Positions 45,566 through 54,262 are shown, counted from the stretch's first letter. The stretch: 64,000 nt of DNA from an uncultured Litoreibacter sp. (GCA_947494435.1 CANLUY010000001.1:1726001-1790000), one strand, 5' to 3'. Notes: generated from the sequence alone by a model not told the origin. A program made the numbers and translations.

Positions 45566-47224
45566 GTGTTGACCAATGATCAGATCAAAAAGCTATACGC
45601 AAAAGCGCAGAGCGCCCAGAACGCGGGCAAACTCGACGATGCCGCGAAGCTCTATGCGCGTATCCTGAAAGCCAACCCGAATGTTGCTGAGGCGCAGTTC
45701 AACATGGGGCGCATTGCCTCGCGAAAAGGCGCTGTGCCTCAAGCCGCTCAGCATTTCGAAGCCGCACTAAAGCTCAAACCCAGCCAGCCGGAGATTTGGT
45801 TGGCTTATCTCGACATGGCATCGCATCACCCCAATATCGACAACCTAGACAAGCTTCTGACGCGTGCGCAACCCGTGACAAATGACTTACCGCAGCACAG
45901 CTTCTTCAAAGGTCTGGTCGCTGCACGTCGCGGTCAACCTGACGCTCGCTTATTGATCGAGCAGGCCATCGCAACGGGCCTCACCTCCGCTCGCGCGCAG
46001 ACGGAACTGGGCATTCTGCACGCTGCCGATGGCGATACCGAGGCCGCGATCGCCGCGTATGAAGCCGCACTAGAGATCAAACCGCAATACGATTTCGCCC
46101 TATCTCGTTTGGCCGAAATGTATCGCAACATCGGCCAAACCGACAAAGCGCTGGATGCCGCGCGCGCCGCCATCAAAGCCGCCCCACATGTCTATCCACA
46201 TTACTACCTCTATGCGTCACTGCGAAAGCTCGCGGCGGATGATCCCATGATCAGCCAGATGCAAACCATGCTGCAGCGTGCTAAGAAGGGTGCCCCTGCG
46301 CTCAATCAACTTGCGCACGCGCTGGGCAAAGCGATGGAAGATACTGGCCAAACCGATCAGGTGTTCCGCTATCTCGACATCGCGAACGGGATCACGTCCA
46401 AAGCCTACCCCTACGATCCCGCCCAAGACGCACAAACCGCACAGGACACGGCTGACAGGTATCTGTCGCTTCCTGCACTCACCACAACGCCCAGCGATGC
46501 AAGCAAACCCACACCGATCTTCGTCACTGGCCTGCCGCGTTCGGGCACCACACTGGTAGAGCAGATTATCTCTTCCCATTCAGATGTCGCCGGCGGCGGT
46601 GAACTCGGCCTGTTCGGCCCAATCCTGCAAACGGCGCTAACGGAGGCAAGCAACCCAATCAGCCTCGAAAAGGCCGTGCCGCAAGTGGGGGAGGCCTACC
46701 GCGCGAAGCTCGCCACGCGGTTCCCGGGCGCGCGATACGTCACCGACAAGTCCATCTCCAGCTACGCCTCCATCGGGTTCATCCGCTATGCCGTGCCGGA
46801 TGCCCGCATCATCGTTGTCCGCCGTGATCCTGCCGACAATGCCCTGTCGATCTACAAAAACATGTTCCGCGACGGCACGCATCGCTACGCCACAGACCTG
46901 CGCACTATCGCAAAGTTCATGAGGTTGTTTGAACGCCAACTTGCCTTTTGGCAGGAGCAAACCCCCGACGCGTTCTCTGAAATCAAATATGAAGAGCTGA
47001 TCGCCGATCCGGAACCGCAGTCTCGCGCGTTGATCGCAAATGTAGGCCTTGAGTGGCAGGACGCCTGCCTGTCTTTCTACGACAATGCCCGCCGCGTGGA
47101 CACACTCTCAACAACCCAAGTGCGTCAGCCGATCTATGCGTCATCCGTCGGGGCATGGAAACGGTATGAGGCCAATATGGCCCCTTTTCTGGAAGAATAT
47201 CAGAAAGACACGCAACCAACCTGA
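45566..47224 (+). CDS. TPR-sulfotransferase
   Basis: 552 residues. The start is GTG or the adjacent TTG at 45566/45569; there is no nearby ATG. The N-terminal half (about 1-250) holds about six tetratricopeptide repeats (YAKAQSAQNAGKLDDAAKLYARILKANP; LGILHAADGDTEAAIAAYEAALEIKP). The C-terminal half is a PAPS-dependent sulfotransferase: 5'-phosphosulfate loop PIFVTGLPRSGTTLVEQIIS at about 310, and 3'-phosphate motif ARIIVVRRDPADNALSIYKNMF at about 410. It would transfer sulfate from PAPS to a hydroxyl of a protein or glycan. The donor is made by the sat-cysC enzyme nearby. A strong terminator follows. The acceptor is unknown. Confidence 0.9.
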   Translation: MLTNDQIKKLYAKAQSAQNAGKLDDAAKLYARILKANPNVAEAQFNMGRIASRKGAVPQAAQHFEAALKLKPSQPEIWLAYLDMASHHPNIDNLDKLLTRAQPVTNDLPQHSFFKGLVAARRGQPDARLLIEQAIATGLTSARAQTELGILHAADGDTEAAIAAYEAALEIKPQYDFALSRLAEMYRNIGQTDKALDAARAAIKAAPHVYPHYYLYASLRKLAADDPMISQMQTMLQRAKKGAPALNQLAHALGKAMEDTGQTDQVFRYLDIANGITSKAYPYDPAQDAQTAQDTADRYLSLPALTTTPSDASKPTPIFVTGLPRSGTTLVEQIISSHSDVAGGGELGLFGPILQTALTEASNPISLEKAVPQVGEAYRAKLATRFPGARYVTDKSISSYASIGFIRYAVPDARIIVVRRDPADNALSIYKNMFRDGTHRYATDLRTIAKFMRLFERQLAFWQEQTPDAFSEIKYEELIADPEPQSRALIANVGLEWQDACLSFYDNARRVDTLSTTQVRQPIYASSVGAWKRYEANMAPFLEEYQKDTQPT

Positions 47225-47237
47225 CCGAAAAGAAAAA

Positions 47238-47274
47238 ACGCCCGCATGTGGGAGGACATGCGGACGCTTTTTGT
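47238..47274. terminator. Bidirectional terminator between convergent genes
   Basis: The arms CCGCATGT and ACATGCGG enclose GGGAGG, flanked by runs of A upstream (AAAAAA) and T downstream (TTTTT). It works for the TPR-sulfotransferase in one direction and the 52-residue gene in the other. Confidence 0.85.
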
Positions 47275-47291
47275 GGACCGGTCTGGGCGGC

Positions 47292-47450
47292 TCAGGCTGA
47301 TTTCATCTTTGTGTAGCTCAGCGCTGGTGCCTCAGTGGCCAATTTGATGTTCGAAGAGGACGCGCCTGCTTTGCGGCTCCATGGCATGTCAGCATCTGTT
47401 TTGGCACTTTCGTCCAGAACCCAGCTCATCCAACGCGATGTTTTCGCCAT
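47292..47450 (-). CDS. Small conserved-looking protein (52 residues)
   Basis: 52 residues from the ATG at 47450; CGGAGAG is the ribosome site. The first half (AKTSRWMSWVLDESAKTDADMPWSRK) is reminiscent of short uncharacterised proteins in Rhodobacteraceae that start with a basic tryptophan/methionine helix and carry an MPW motif; this is from memory and weak. The second half is alanine/serine-rich. No membrane helix or metal site is apparent. It is preceded by a structured leader and, further up, a CtrA-like box. It ends just before the bidirectional terminator. Function unknown. Confidence 0.62.
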   Translation of the reverse strand: MAKTSRWMSWVLDESAKTDADMPWSRKAGASSSNIKLATEAPALSYTKMKSA

Positions 47451-47472
47451 GTTATCTCTCCGTTCAATTTGT

Positions 47473-47517
47473 GGCCCAGAACCGCTGCCTTGAGGTGCAG
47501 CGTAGTGGCTCCGGGCC
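47473..47517 (-). promoter_or_regulatory. Structured 5' leader of the 52-residue gene
   Basis: On the minus strand an outer stem GGCCCGGA / TCTGGGCC (one G-U pair) encloses an inner stem CGCTGC / GCAGCG with the loop ACCTCAAG. The 45-base element ends 22 bases before the ATG at 47450. It could be a regulatory leader or riboswitch-like element; the CCUC in the loop could touch the GAG of the ribosome site. No known riboswitch class was recognised. Confidence 0.45.
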
Positions 47518-47583
47518 GGTAACTCGTGCTCCGTTTGGAACATCCTCTTTGTCGCCTAGCAATCGGGCAGGAGAATGGCTTGC

Positions 47584-47598
47584 TTAAATTTTTCTTAA
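47584..47598. promoter_or_regulatory. CtrA-like box (TTAA-N7-TTAA)
   Basis: TTAA, seven bases, TTAA, about 135 bases upstream of the 52-residue gene. The pattern is that of CtrA sites but lies in an AT-rich stretch, so chance occurrence is possible. Confidence 0.3.
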
Positions 47599-47638
47599 AG
47601 TTTTTTGAGGCGGATTGTGGCCGGTGCCTTGCGGAATA

Positions 47639-47699
47639 TTGCCCTTATTTTTAGGGGATTTCCGCCACCGCGCGGTTTCGCGCCGGTGGATTAGGGCAA
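47639..47699. other. Two-stem structured element downstream of pgeF
   Basis: The outer arms TTGCCCT (47639-47645) and AGGGCAA (47693-47699) enclose an inner stem CCACCG-CGCG / CGCG-C-CGGTGG with loop GTTT (47665-47689). No T run follows on either strand, so it is not a simple terminator. Together with the leader and CtrA-like box it makes up the 303-base spacer 47451-47753, in which I see no other gene. Confidence 0.45.
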
Positions 47700-47753
47700 G
47701 ACTATGATGCCAACTGCCCTGATATTGTCACGATCTGAGAAACAATCGACCCA

Positions 47754-48506
47754 TCAAATACGAATTGTTGCGATAAGCCGCCCGTAATCCGGGTCCTTTT
47801 CATGGACAGACCGCCTGTAAGAGAAAAAGCGAGCCGCGTCGCTATAAGTACAATGCCGCGTCCATTCCGCCTCAACCCCCGCCGCCCGCAAGCGCGACAG
47901 CCCGTAACCTGGCAGATCGAACTGAACCCGATCCTCTTTGCCTTGTGCAAAGAAACGCGCGTTGTCGGGATCATCCTCCAGAAACCTGTCCATGTAGTCC
48001 GGACCAACCTCATAGGCGGCCTGACTGATACAGGGGCCGATCACGGCTTGAATATTCCCACGGGACGCGCCAAGCGCTTCCATCGCATCAATCGTGGCTT
48101 CCAAAACGCCACCGATCGAACCGCCCCAACCGGCATGCGCAGCACCCACAACCTGCGCCTCGGCATCAGCGAACAGCACAGGCTGGCAATCGGCCGTCAA
48201 AATACCCAACGCGAGGCCCGGCACATTCGTCACCATCGCATCGGCTCTTTGTTTTTCCTGTGTCGCGGCCTCCACAGTCAGAACTTCAGCGGAGTGATAT
48301 TGATGCACGGACACCAACGCATCCGCGCTGACCTGCATCGCCTCGGCCACACGCCCTCTGTTGGTCGCAACCGCATCTGTTTGATCCGACGAGCCAAACC
48401 CGCAATTCAATCCCTTGAAAATGCCCGAAGACGCCCCGCCGCGGCGCGTGAAAAAGCCGTGCCGGAAGGGCGACAGGCTGTCTGCGGTGATGATCTCAAG
48501 CGTCAT
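47754..48506 (-). CDS. pgeF: Peptidoglycan editing factor PgeF (multicopper-oxidase-like laccase domain)
   Basis: 250 residues. Formerly annotated polyphenol oxidase (YfiH/YlmD); the E. coli protein is a hydrolase that corrects misincorporated amino acids in peptidoglycan precursors. Family marks: HGFFTRRGGASSGIFKGLNCGFGSSD at the N-terminus, VHQYHSAEVL (metal-binding His), ILTADCQPVLFAD (Cys and Asp), VVGAAHAGWGG (His) and IGPCISQAAYEVG, ending DPDYGRLIATIRI. The Cys/His zinc ligands are all present. Its ATG overlaps the MidA-family stop (ATGA); the order lgt-midA-pgeF is an operon with coupled translation. Confidence 0.93.
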   Translation of the reverse strand: MTLEIITADSLSPFRHGFFTRRGGASSGIFKGLNCGFGSSDQTDAVATNRGRVAEAMQVSADALVSVHQYHSAEVLTVEAATQEKQRADAMVTNVPGLALGILTADCQPVLFADAEAQVVGAAHAGWGGSIGGVLEATIDAMEALGASRGNIQAVIGPCISQAAYEVGPDYMDRFLEDDPDNARFFAQGKEDRVQFDLPGYGLSRLRAAGVEAEWTRHCTYSDAARFFSYRRSVHEKDPDYGRLIATIRI

Positions 48507-49564
48507 GTCTCAAACCCGGGTGGAGGGGGCGAGCCCTCAGGGTGAAGCGCGATTGCTTTGAACAAACTCCCCATCTGCGCAGGGTCCGTCAAGCGCTGAT
48601 ATGCCGCCAGATGCTGTTTCAATCCAGCTTCATCACCGGCATCGTCCAACCGCTCCGCCAAAGCCTGCGCACGTGGTCCAATCCCCAAATGGTACAACAA
48701 CGCGCCTTGTTCGACCATCTTCGTCACCGGGCAGGTGCTGGCCTCCGCCATCGCTTTGAAATCCACATGCGCCGTCAAATCAGCCTCACCGGGTGTTTCC
48801 AGCGGATCGCAAGGCGCATGACCCTTCACCGCCTGAAACGTATCCCCCCGCGATCCCCAATCTCCGTAATCCACGATCAACCCCGCGCCCCCATGACGTG
48901 CAATGCGAGCAGACAGTTCGGCCATGATGGGCGCGGCATAGGCGCAATGCTCAACCATCTGCCCGTCTTCCGTCGTCTCAAGGCGATCCGCCAGCATGTC
49001 CAACGGGGCAGGGGGCGCGAACCCGTAGACGAGCCTGTCTTCCTCTGCACCAACACGCCGTTCAGCCCAGCCCGCGCCCTGTTTCACAAATTGACGGATC
49101 GGCAGCGCGTCGAAAAACTCGTTCGCAATAAAGAACAGCGGCGCGTCGGGCAGGGTGGTGACATCATCATGCCAAACCGGCGTCACGCCTTCTAACGTCT
49201 GCGCTTGGATGTCTCGCAAAGCGGGGCTCGCCTCAATCAAATGGACCTCAGGCGCAAACCCAGCCATGCCCCGCGTCGCGCGTAGCATATCGGCCATCAA
49301 TGTACCGCGACCGGGTCCAAGCTCTGCCAAAACGCAAGCGCTGCCCCCTTGGTCTTTCCATGCCTGCGCCAGACACAGCCCCATCAGCTCACCAAACATC
49401 TGGCTGACCTCCGGCGCTGTCACGAAATCACCGGCAGACCCGAACGGATCGCGCGTCGTGTAATACCCGAACTCAGGATGCAGCAGACAGGTCTGCATAT
49501 AAGCCGCAATGCTCAGCGGCCCGTCCACCGCAATCTGACGCAGCAATTGGCTTTTCAGCGTCAT
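48503..49564 (-). CDS. Class I SAM-dependent methyltransferase, MidA/NDUFAF7 family
   Basis: 353 residues from the ATG at 49564, which overlaps the lgt stop. COG1565 family: [45 protein letters not shown] is the diagnostic N-terminal stretch, followed by [19 protein letters not shown] (SAM motif I) and [15 protein letters not shown]. The mitochondrial homologue methylates an arginine of complex I subunit NDUFS2; a role in complex I assembly is possible in alphaproteobacteria but unproven here. Middle gene of lgt-midA-pgeF, with ATGA overlaps on both sides. Confidence 0.9.
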   Translation of the reverse strand: MTLKSQLLRQIAVDGPLSIAAYMQTCLLHPEFGYYTTRDPFGSAGDFVTAPEVSQMFGELMGLCLAQAWKDQGGSACVLAELGPGRGTLMADMLRATRGMAGFAPEVHLIEASPALRDIQAQTLEGVTPVWHDDVTTLPDAPLFFIANEFFDALPIRQFVKQGAGWAERRVGAEEDRLVYGFAPPAPLDMLADRLETTEDGQMVEHCAYAAPIMAELSARIARHGGAGLIVDYGDWGSRGDTFQAVKGHAPCDPLETPGEADLTAHVDFKAMAEASTCPVTKMVEQGALLYHLGIGPRAQALAERLDDAGDEAGLKQHLAAYQRLTDPAQMGSLFKAIALHPEGSPPPPGFET

Positions 49565-50454
49565 GCCACTTGGCGGCGACGTGCGGCCCAAATGATCAGC
49601 AGCCCCACAAGGATCATCGGACTGGACAGGAATTGCCCCATTGTGATCCCGAATTCACCCAGTTGCCACGCATAGCCCAGCGGGTTGAGCTCCGAGGTGA
49701 AATGCGCGTCGGGTTGGCGGAAGAACTCCACGAAGAACCGCGCCGTGCCATAGCCCACCAGAAACGCACCGATCAAAGCACCCGGCGTTTTGAACCAACC
49801 GCGTCTCAGGCCCAGCCAGAACAACACGGCACACAGAACAAGCCCTTCCAGTATAGCTTCATAAAGCTGCGATGGATGACGCGCGCACAGCGTCTCGACG
49901 GTTGCACAGGCCTGCGCGGCATCACCGGGAAAGACCACGGCCCATGGCAGATCGGTCGGGCGGCCCCACAGCTCCGCATTGATGAAATTGGCACACCGCC
50001 CTAAAAACAGCGCAGGCGGTGTCGCGACCGCAATCGCATCGCCCACTTGCAAGGGGCGCAGCTTGTTCTTCCAGCAAAATGCGAGCCCTGCAATCAACAC
50101 ACCCAAAGCGCCGCCATGGAAAGACATGCCGCCCTGCCAGACTTGCAAAATCTCTGCCGGATTGGCCAAATAGTAGGCCGGTTGATAGAAGAACACGAAG
50201 CCCAAGCGCCCGCCCAGCACGACGCCCAAAATGATCCACGTCACCAGATCGGACACTTGTTCACCCGTCATCGGCGCCTTGTTGTCGGGCCATAAACTAG
50301 CCTGCTTGACCAAGCGTATCACGATGATCCAACCGATGATGATGCCCACGATATAGGCCATCGCATACCACCGCAGCGCGATCTCTCGGCCAAACAGCTC
50401 AAAGGCAAAAATATTCGGACCAATATCTGGGAAAGGAAGACGTATGGGTATCAT
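49561..50454 (-). CDS. lgt: Prolipoprotein diacylglyceryl transferase
   Basis: 297 residues from the ATG at 50454 ([19 protein letters not shown]); the ribosome site is weak and a short hairpin CGCACT/AGTGCG lies over the start, so a TTG 12 codons upstream is an alternative. Integral membrane enzyme that attaches diacylglycerol to the lipobox cysteine. About seven hydrophobic helices; the Lgt signature is [25 protein letters not shown], with [12 protein letters not shown] and a catalytic-type H-G-G in MSFHGGALG. Lipoproteins for it exist in this window (for example at 51 kb). First gene of lgt-midA-pgeF. Confidence 0.94.
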   Translation of the reverse strand: MIPIRLPFPDIGPNIFAFELFGREIALRWYAMAYIVGIIIGWIIVIRLVKQASLWPDNKAPMTGEQVSDLVTWIILGVVLGGRLGFVFFYQPAYYLANPAEILQVWQGGMSFHGGALGVLIAGLAFCWKNKLRPLQVGDAIAVATPPALFLGRCANFINAELWGRPTDLPWAVVFPGDAAQACATVETLCARHPSQLYEAILEGLVLCAVLFWLGLRRGWFKTPGALIGAFLVGYGTARFFVEFFRQPDAHFTSELNPLGYAWQLGEFGITMGQFLSSPMILVGLLIIWAARRRQVA

Positions 50455-50549
50455 GCGCACTGAAGTGCGACGCCCCTGCGACGATGTCAACCTTGAGAAA
50501 TGCCGCCAACCTCCCCATATAGGTCACAAGCAAGAGATGAGGTGAGCAC

Positions 50550-50819
50550 ATGCAATCACGCAACAAATTCTTCGACGACATGTCGCAAGTGATGACAAAC
50601 GCGATGGGCGTCGCCCAAGGCGCCCGCACAGAAGCCGAAAACGCGATGAAATCCCTCGTGGACCGCTGGCTGGCCGACCGCGACTTCGTCACCCGTGACG
50701 AGTTCGACGCCGTGCGCGCCATGGCCCAAAAAGCCCGCGAGGAAAACGAAGCCCTCAAAGCACGGCTCGACGCCCTAGAGGCAAAACCCGCCAAAAAAGC
50801 GTCCCCTAAGAAGAGCTGA
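50550..50819 (+). CDS. ubiK: UbiK-type accessory factor (BMFP domain)
   Basis: 89 residues. The sequence (MQSRNKFFDDMSQVMTNAMGVAQGARTEAENAMKSLVDRWLADRDFVTRDEFDAVRAMAQKAREENEALKARL) has the two-part UbiK/BMFP layout: an amphipathic N-terminal helix that touches membranes and a C-terminal coiled coil that trimerises. A lysine/alanine tail (KPAKKASPKKS) follows. In E. coli UbiK aids ubiquinone synthesis as a partner of UbiJ. It diverges from lgt. The gene name rests on family resemblance and size. Confidence 0.82.
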   Translation: MQSRNKFFDDMSQVMTNAMGVAQGARTEAENAMKSLVDRWLADRDFVTRDEFDAVRAMAQKAREENEALKARLDALEAKPAKKASPKKS

Positions 50820-50946
50820 GATAGTTCGGTCGGTATCAGTGGAAAATCGCAAGAACCCCATTTGGTTGCTTACGATACGTGCCAGAGCCAAATCCAACTG
50901 TTCAGGCTAGCGCACTCAGCCGCCTCTCCTCACCTTGAAAGAGGCA

Positions 50947-51624
50947 TTATTGAGGGCGGCTGACAGTCTCGACACCTGCCGCATTGATATAGCGGACTGT
51001 CAACAAACCACGAGCGCGTTTCCACTCAAACACCTCTTGGCGCGGCGTCCAATTGTAGCGTTTGTCCTTTGGAACGGTGTCCCAGAACAAGGTGCCACCG
51101 TAGCGCCACGGATCCAGCACCATGCCCGAATACATATCTCCGCCCTTCGGCGAGATAATGGCTGTGCTGTGTTCCAGCTTCCAGTTGTCGTAATTGGCAA
51201 TCGCACGATGCAAATCGAGCGTTTGGAAATTCTCCGCTTTCAAGCGGTTCTCCATATCTTCGGCCCAATGCCAGCACAGTCCGCGCGGCTTTGTCCCGCG
51301 ATTGACCTTGATATTGTGAATGATCGGCGGATCGGTGATCTGGTACTGCGCTTTTAGAACGGCTGTATACTCATAAGCGATCTTTGCCGCGCGCGCCGCT
51401 TCTTCGGGGTCGATGCCTGCATTGAGCGCAAGGATACCCGCTGTCAAATCTGCAATATTGCGGCTGACCTCAGGATCAAGGCTGGCCAATGGGTCACCGT
51501 TTGAAGGAACAGATAGGCTGTCGCTTGGCACTGCGCCAACCGTGCTGCGCTGCGTATCAGGTGTGCCGCATGCAACTGTAAGTGCCAAGATGGCTGCGGC
51601 CATCATCTGTTTGACTGAAAACAT
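50947..51624 (-). CDS. Lipoprotein of unknown function with possible Cys-His-Asp site
   Basis: 225 residues from the ATG at 51624, the start that yields the lipoprotein signal MMAAAILALTVACG with lipobox L-T-V-A-C. The mature part contains RGLCWHWAEDMENRL, later LEHSTAIISPKGGDMYSGMVLDPWRYGG. The ordered C...H...D spacing recalls papain-fold cysteine hydrolases, and the CWHW and DPWRYGG segments look like conserved active-site neighbourhoods. This is inference from residue order, not a family match. The protein probably sits in the outer membrane after processing by Lgt, LspA and Lnt. It is transcribed alone and diverges from the aldo/keto reductase. Confidence 0.72.
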   Translation of the reverse strand: MFSVKQMMAAAILALTVACGTPDTQRSTVGAVPSDSLSVPSNGDPLASLDPEVSRNIADLTAGILALNAGIDPEEAARAAKIAYEYTAVLKAQYQITDPPIIHNIKVNRGTKPRGLCWHWAEDMENRLKAENFQTLDLHRAIANYDNWKLEHSTAIISPKGGDMYSGMVLDPWRYGGTLFWDTVPKDKRYNWTPRQEVFEWKRARGLLTVRYINAAGVETVSRPQ

Positions 51625-51771
51625 CGCCCTGTTATCCGCTCGAATGACCCGTGTTTGTGGCCGTTCTGCTATCTCGCACAAGCGGCCTTGTCGAGGCTCA
51701 GACCGGATCACATCCTCGTGGATGCAGCCCCGCCACAGCGCGGGTGGGGTTAAAATTCTATGAAGAAATAG

Positions 51772-51818
51772 CTTTATTGATTTATATCAATGACTTGTAA
51801 TTTTCCCCGCATGCGGGG
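51772..51818 (-). repeat. Dispersed hairpin repeat, copy 2
   Basis: The head CCCCGCATGCGGGG (51805-51818), read on the minus strand, is followed by an AT-rich tail with TTGAT at the same offset as copies 1 and 3, and with an internal TTGAT/ATCAA dyad. Unlike the other copies it lies between divergent genes, 44 bases before the aldo/keto reductase start, so it cannot act there only as a terminator. Confidence 0.5.
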
Positions 51819-51862
51819 GATTCTTGCTTCCGGTCGATCCAAGCTTCTGCCACGATAGCCTC

Positions 51863-52795
51863 ATGACCCAGCTTTATACCCGCTCCGGCACCCCCGCCTC
51901 ATCGCTCTGCTTCGGCACCATGCAATTCGGAAGCAACGCCGACCACGCCGCCTCCCAAGCGCTCTATTCAGAATGCCGCGCCGCCGGTCTGAATTTCTTC
52001 GACACCGCCTACGCCTACAATGAAGGCACCTCAGAAACCTATCTCGGGGAATTCGCTGCAAACGAATTGGATGACGTCATCATCGCGACAAAAATCGCCT
52101 ACGATAAGCCCTCAACCAAGCAAACGATCATCGACAGCACCAATACCAGCCTCGAACGTCTGAAGATGGACAGCGTCGATCTGATGTATCTCCATCGCTG
52201 GGACGCTGAGACCCCGCTGGCGCACAGCCTCGAAGCGCTCGCTGAGCTCAAGTCACAAGGCAAGTTCCGCTACATCGGCATCTCTAATTTCGCGGCGTGG
52301 CAAGTCATGAAAGCCTGCCAGATTGCCGCCGGGTTCGATCTGAAGATCGACGTCCTGCAACCCATGTATAACCTCGTCAAACGACAAGCGGAGGTTGAGA
52401 TCCTTCCCGCCTGCGCCGATCAAGACGTCGCAGTTGTTCCATACTCTCCCCTCGGCGGCGGCTTGCTTACTGGCAAGTATGCCCAAGGGGCAGGCGGACG
52501 CCTAAAGGACGTGGACATGTATAACCGTCGCTACGATGTCGAATGGATGCATGAAACTGCCGCCCGCCTGCCTGAGCTGGCGTTATCCAACGGAACCGAT
52601 GCCGCGACCCTTGCCGTCGCTTGGGTTGCTCACAATCCGCTGGTCGCCGCGCCGATTATTTCAGCGCGGTCTGTCCAACAATTGCAGCCGTCTTTGGAGG
52701 CGATGCGCTTCAAGATGACCGATCAAATCTACGCAGACATGTGCGCCCTCACACAAGCCCCGCCTCCTGCGACGGACCGCCTCGAAGAAGCATGA
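51863..52795 (+). CDS. Aldo/keto reductase
   Basis: 310 residues from the ATG at 51863. NADPH-dependent reductase of the AKR superfamily: SLCFGTMQFG at the start, catalytic Asp-Tyr in FFDTAYAYNEG, Lys in IIATKIAYD, His in LMYLHRWD (the usual D-Y-K-H tetrad), FRYIGISNFAAWQV and, near the end, AAPIISARSVQQLQPSLEAM which contacts the cofactor phosphate. It resembles the general YajO/Tas-type group. Its stop overlaps the following FAD-oxidoreductase start by ATGA, so the pair is translationally coupled. Physiological substrate unknown. Confidence 0.92.
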   Translation: MTQLYTRSGTPASSLCFGTMQFGSNADHAASQALYSECRAAGLNFFDTAYAYNEGTSETYLGEFAANELDDVIIATKIAYDKPSTKQTIIDSTNTSLERLKMDSVDLMYLHRWDAETPLAHSLEALAELKSQGKFRYIGISNFAAWQVMKACQIAAGFDLKIDVLQPMYNLVKRQAEVEILPACADQDVAVVPYSPLGGGLLTGKYAQGAGGRLKDVDMYNRRYDVEWMHETAARLPELALSNGTDAATLAVAWVAHNPLVAAPIISARSVQQLQPSLEAMRFKMTDQIYADMCALTQAPPPATDRLEEA

Positions 52796-53862
52796 GTGAT
52801 TTTCTCATCATCGGCGGCGGCATCGCTGGCCTCTCCACCGCTGCGCGTCTCTCTGAACTGGGTTCGGTGACGCTGCTTGAGGCCGAAACCGCGCTCGGCT
52901 ACCACGCAACGGGTCGCTCCGCCGCTATCTTTTTGCGCGACTATGGCAACGACATCGTGCGCGAGCTGAATTACGCTTCGACCGGTTATCTGCAAGACCA
53001 AGGCTTACTCACGCCACGCAGCATGATGCTGATCGCGGGACATGAAAAGAAAGAGGCGTTCGAGAGGGAGTATCCGACCTTCAAGATGGATCAGATCTCA
53101 ATCTCGGAAGCACAATCCAAATTCCCAATCCTTAATCCTGAAACCGTAGGCTACGCCGGATATCGCGAGGATATCTTTGATCTAGACACCGATCTCATGG
53201 TTCAAGGTTTTGTCAAAGCCGCGCTGGGCAATGGCACAAAGATCGCACTGAATGCGCGCGTTGATGCGATCAAACAGACAGCTTCGGGCTGGTTGGTCCA
53301 TTGCGGAGAAGAACAACACGAAGGTTCGTTTTTGATTAATGCGGCAGGCGCATGGGTTGACGATGTTGCACGACTTGCAGATATCGCGCCCTTGGGTATC
53401 CAGCCGTTTCGCCGGTCCTTTGCACAGCTATCCAAACCATCCGGGTACGACATGACAGACTGGCCTTTCGTTGATGCAGTGGAAGAGGCTTGGTACGCAA
53501 AGCCCTCGGCCGGCAAGATACTGGTATCCCCATCGGAAGAAGACCCAATGGACCCGTTCGATGCCTATGCGGATGATATGGTGCTGGCGGAAGGTCTGGC
53601 GCGATACGAGGCGATGGTGACCGAACCCGTCACTCGGCCTGAAACCACTTGGGCGGGTCTACGCAGTTTTGCACCGGATCGTGCATTGGTGCTTGGTCGC
53701 GATCCAGCCGTAGGGAATTTCGTTTGGTGTGCAGGGCAGGGCGGATACGGATTTCAAACAGCGCCCGCCGCCAGCCGGTTGTTGGCTGATCTCATGAATG
53801 GCCAGAAATCCGAACTGGATGATGCGACAATTGCAGCGCTATCCCCCGCTCGTTTCCACTGA
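52792..53862 (+). CDS. FAD-dependent oxidoreductase of the DAO family
   Basis: 356 residues from the ATG at 52792, which overlaps the AKR stop as ATGA; the open frame runs further upstream but lies inside the AKR. The FAD motif FLIIGGGIAGLSTAARLSELG starts the protein, with GYHATGRSAAIFLRDYG (FAD-shielding loop), INAAGAWVDDVA and the C-terminal WCAGQGGYGFQTAPAASRLLADL. This is the D-amino-acid or glycine/sarcosine oxidase-type fold, which oxidises secondary or primary amines. The substrate is unresolved. Coupled to the reductase; the small membrane gene follows after 40 bases. Confidence 0.88.
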   Translation: MSDFLIIGGGIAGLSTAARLSELGSVTLLEAETALGYHATGRSAAIFLRDYGNDIVRELNYASTGYLQDQGLLTPRSMMLIAGHEKKEAFEREYPTFKMDQISISEAQSKFPILNPETVGYAGYREDIFDLDTDLMVQGFVKAALGNGTKIALNARVDAIKQTASGWLVHCGEEQHEGSFLINAAGAWVDDVARLADIAPLGIQPFRRSFAQLSKPSGYDMTDWPFVDAVEEAWYAKPSAGKILVSPSEEDPMDPFDAYADDMVLAEGLARYEAMVTEPVTRPETTWAGLRSFAPDRALVLGRDPAVGNFVWCAGQGGYGFQTAPAASRLLADLMNGQKSELDDATIAALSPARFH

Positions 53863-53902
53863 CGCATTGTTTTTGAGCGCGTGGCCGCTTACTTGGGCAG
53901 CA

Positions 53903-54259
53903 ATGATGCAAGACCCACATATGAGCCCTGGGGATTTACGGCGCGCCCGCGTGCGTGCGCGGTTTGAACGTCAGTTCTTGGCAATAGAGCAGCAATTGCC
54001 GTGGCTGAGGCGTCCGCTGACGGTCATCCGCGCCCGTGGCTGGTGGGTCATTCGATTGCCGATCGCACTGCTTTTTATCGCGGGTGGGATATTGTCAATC
54101 CTACCGTTCCTCGGTCTTTGGATGTTGCCAGTAGGCCTGTTGCTTTTGGCTGTCGACCTGCCTCTTTTACGGGCTCCCCTGTCAGCAGGGATCATTAGAT
54201 CACGCAGACGCTATATGGTTTGGCGGCATAAGCGGGGTCGAAAGACGCCACGCAAATAG
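53903..54259 (+). CDS. Small membrane protein (PGPGW-like)
   Basis: 118 residues from the ATG pair at 53903/53906; another ATG at 53921 is possible. A basic, helical N-terminus (PGDLRRARVRARFERQFLAIEQQLPWLRRPL) is followed by a tryptophan-containing membrane region: ARGWWVIRLPIALLFIAGGILSILPFLGLWMLPVGLLLLAVDLPLLRAPL, then a strongly basic tail (RSRRRYMVWRHKRGRKTPRK). The LPFLGLWMLPVGLLLLAxDxPxLR pattern resembles the PGPGW transmembrane family of uncharacterised proteins. It overlaps nothing and converges on the dimethylglycine-dehydrogenase-like gene with three bases between. Confidence 0.68.
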   Translation: MMQDPHMSPGDLRRARVRARFERQFLAIEQQLPWLRRPLTVIRARGWWVIRLPIALLFIAGGILSILPFLGLWMLPVGLLLLAVDLPLLRAPLSAGIIRSRRRYMVWRHKRGRKTPRK

Positions 54260-54262
54260 GCT

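Noticed and set aside
47639-47699. Terminator for pgeF
   Set aside because: The stem has no T run on the minus strand and the outer arms extend well beyond the usual size.
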